From Streptomyces sp. NBC_01481 (GTDB lineage: Bacteria; Actinomycetota; Actinomycetes; Streptomycetales; Streptomycetaceae), in NCBI RefSeq assembly GCF_026339995.1, contig NZ_JAPEPT010000002.1, positions 855,001-919,000 of the forward strand: 64,000 bases of DNA. Direction: 5' to 3'. This document shows, in pieces, positions 62,537 through 64,000 of the stretch. The notes under the pieces are model-generated. The model was not told the origin of the DNA, made no database searches, and saw only the letters and a list, made by a program, of their open reading frames with translations. Both the position numbers and the translations under genes were made by a program. Within the stretch, counting starts at the first letter, position 1. The number at the start of each line of letters is the position of its first letter.

Positions 62537-62732
62537 GTGTCTTCAAAGTCCCGTCTGCCTGGCGGCGTCTGGCACGCACTCCCCCGTAGCCCTACGGGCA
62601 CGGGAGGTGCCCCCATGCTGCGTTGCGTCAGTCGCCGACGCTCCGCGTGGACTCGTTCCTCCGCCTTGCGATCGCACGCACCAGACGCCGCCAGGCCCGC
62701 CCTGCGGGCGGACGACGCTACTTTGAAGACAC
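62537..62732. mobile_element. MITE-like 196-bp element with inverted-repeat ends
   Basis: Ends are perfect 13-bp inverted repeats (GTGTCTTCAAAGT); a second pair of arms lies inside (GCCTGGCGGCGTCTGG at 62557-62572 with its complement at 62681-62696). No coding sequence. It sits between the permease stop (three bases away) and the kinase start (18 bases away). I recall similar sequence scattered in Streptomyces genomes; unverified. Confidence 0.75.
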
Positions 62733-62735
62733 TCC

Positions 62736-63512
62736 CTAGCGTCTCGGCTCCCAGCGGAACCACCGCTGCACAGCAAACACCGCAAGCCCCGTCCAGGCCA
62801 GTGCGTTCAGCGTGGCACCGAGGAGGTCGGACGTCTGCGCCCCACCCAGCCAGCCGGCCCGTACCAGCTGCATCACCCCCGTCAGCGGCAGCAGTTCGCA
62901 CACGGAGGCCACCTTCTGCGGCAGCGCCTCCAGCGGTATGAACGGGCCCGAGCCGATCATCGAGACCAGGAACACCGGCAGGGTGGTGATCTGCGCGCTC
63001 TCCACGGTCCTGGTGTACGCGGACGTCGCCGCGGCCAGCGCGGTCATCAGCACCGTCCCCGACAGCGCGCCCGCCAGGAGGAGTTCGGGCCGCTCGGGCG
63101 CCTTCACCCCGAGCAGCGCGGCCCCGGCGGCGACCATCAGCGCGCACTGCGCGAGCGCCAGGACGGCCGCGGGCAGCGCGATCCCGGTGAGGATCTCCGG
63201 ATCCGTAGCCTCGCCGGTACGCAGCCGCTTGAGCACGAGCGCCTCGCGCCGGGCCGTGTACGCCGAGACGAGGTTGGAGTAGACGACCAAGATCAGCGTC
63301 ATCCCGATGCCGCCGGTCATAGCGGCCTCGGCCACACTCATCCCGGTCTCCTCGGGATCCCACGGGTCGAGCGAGACCTTGATCGCCCCGATCATCGCCA
63401 CGGGCACGAACAACGCCACGAACAGCGCCGAGTGATTGCGTACGAGCAGGGTCAACTCGGCCCGTCCGAGCGCCTTCAGCCGTCCGGAGGCACCCACCTC
63501 TTTGGTCCTCAT
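62736..63512 (-). CDS. ABC-2 type exporter permease
   Basis: 258 residues with six membrane helices. N-terminal RLKALGRAELTLLVRNHSALF is typical of drug-exporter permeases, and FIPLEALPQKVASVCELLPLTGVMQ is the ABC-2 end motif. ATG 63512 overlaps the ATPase stop (ATGA). With the ATPase and the kinase-regulator pair it forms one operon: exporter first, sensor next. The substrate is unknown, possibly a membrane-active drug or lipid. Confidence 0.88.
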   Translation of the reverse strand: MRTKEVGASGRLKALGRAELTLLVRNHSALFVALFVPVAMIGAIKVSLDPWDPEETGMSVAEAAMTGGIGMTLILVVYSNLVSAYTARREALVLKRLRTGEATDPEILTGIALPAAVLALAQCALMVAAGAALLGVKAPERPELLLAGALSGTVLMTALAAATSAYTRTVESAQITTLPVFLVSMIGSGPFIPLEALPQKVASVCELLPLTGVMQLVRAGWLGGAQTSDLLGATLNALAWTGLAVFAVQRWFRWEPRR

Positions 63513-64000
63513 CGGGCGTCCACCAGCCCTTCCTGCTGCTGGGCGATGTCGAGGAAGGCCTCTTCGAGCGTGGCCGACCGGGCGTCGAGCGCTTCCAGCC
63601 GTACGTCCGACTCCCGTGCCCACTGCAGCAGTTCACCGAGCGCCTGCTGCAGCCGGTGCGTACGGATCTCGATGCGCCGGCCGTCCGCCGCCGCCCGCAG
63701 CGAGAGCGGCAGCCGTCCCGCCGCCACCCCCTCGGGCAGGACGAACCGGATGCGCGCCGGCCGGGCCGCCGTCACCTCGGCGGGGGTGCCCGTGCTCACG
63801 ATCCGCCCCCGGTGCATGATCGCCAGCCGGTCGGCCAGGGACTCGGCCTCCTCCAGATAGTGCGTCGTCAGCAGCACGGTCGTGCCACCCTCGCGCAGCG
63901 CCCGCACCAACTCCCAGGTGTCGCAGCGCCCTTCCGCGTCCAGGCCGGTCGTCGGCTCGTCGAGAAAGAGCACCTCGGGCCGCCCGAGCAGTGCCAGCGC
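63509..64000 (-). CDS. ABC exporter ATP-binding protein (5' end beyond window)
   Basis: The last 164 residues are visible: Walker B VLFLDEPTTGLD, switch LTTHYLEEAE and the DrrA-like tail with EVTAARPARIRFVLP and ATLEEAFLDIA. Walker A and the signature are outside the window. Stop overlaps the permease start. A typical drug-exporter ATPase. Confidence 0.9.
   Translation of the reverse strand, partial: ALALLGRPEVLFLDEPTTGLDAEGRCDTWELVRALREGGTTVLLTTHYLEEAESLADRLAIMHRGRIVSTGTPAEVTAARPARIRFVLPEGVAAGRLPLSLRAAADGRRIEIRTHRLQQALGELLQWARESDVRLEALDARSATLEEAFLDIAQQQEGLVDAR

Overview
The window is very GC-rich and reads as chromosomal DNA of a Streptomyces. The signs are third-position GC bias, many GTG starts, overlapping GTGA/ATGA gene junctions, a subtilisin-inhibitor (SSI) gene, a tandem pair of SigB-type sigma factors beside tadA and upp, and the order SRP RNA - dnaX - purD - two conserved genes - purC. 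From memory, sigN-sigF-tadA-upp and dnaX-purD-purC follow the order of the central S. coelicolor chromosome; this was not checked by alignment. Most of the window looks like core chromosome with small accessory insertions.

Layout. 1-2190: 5' part of a PAS-domain sensor gene, an SSI-type protease inhibitor, tRNA-Ser(GCT) and tRNA-Arg(ACG). 2109-4912: a 2.8-kb integrated island in tRNA-Arg, bounded by perfect 48-bp direct repeats, with two internal arm-type repeats, a lipoprotein gene, the stub of a tyrosine integrase and a glutamate decarboxylase gene. 5082-8225: an arginase-family protein, a DUF2797 protein, an ABM-fold protein and an amidohydrolase. 8317-14078: an operon of OmpR-type regulator, histidine kinase, GT2-GtrA protein and GT39-type membrane glycosyltransferase. 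14100-19872: two drug-efflux systems, each with its own regulator (TetR, MarR) and visible operator palindromes, separated by a gene-free patch of repeats.

20005-28032: small membrane proteins, a Gly/Ser-repeat lipoprotein, sigN and sigF, tRNA-Ser(CGA), tadA with its coupled partner, upp, a LytR_C-domain protein, a VapB-like protein and an HhH-GPD protein. 28144-31125: a copper locus with a CsoR-like operator, a small Met/His-tailed membrane protein, a Cu P-type ATPase and a PCu(A)C-like protein that has no histidine. 31190-34632: a heterodimeric ABC exporter with complementary defects in its two ATPase domains. 34773-37032: a Zn/Mn-type ABC importer. 37188-41896: a divergent CoA ligase/CoA transferase and acyl-CoA dehydrogenase set. 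42144-49447: a GH88-like hydrolase with an MFS transporter, a His/Met-rich membrane protein next to an ECF sigma factor, an aldo/keto reductase fragment, an IclR regulator, a PP2C phosphatase and a VapBC pair.

49576-52099: a TetR regulator divergent from a flavodoxin-like protein and a nitronate monooxygenase. 52167-60683: tRNA-Ser(GGA), SRP RNA, dnaX, purD, a membrane protein resembling an M48 peptidase without its zinc motif, an N,N-dimethylformamidase-like protein, purC and tRNA-Gly(GCC). 60706-64000: an ABC exporter (ATPase cut by the window end) and a NarL-type two-component system, separated by a 196-bp element with terminal inverted repeats.

The strongest candidates for follow-up are the tRNA-Arg island, the asymmetric ABC exporter, the dispersed and MITE-like repeats, the histidine-less copper-chaperone homologue, and the ECF sigma factor next to a His/Met-rich membrane protein. 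No wholly unknown multi-gene system could be shown from sequence alone.
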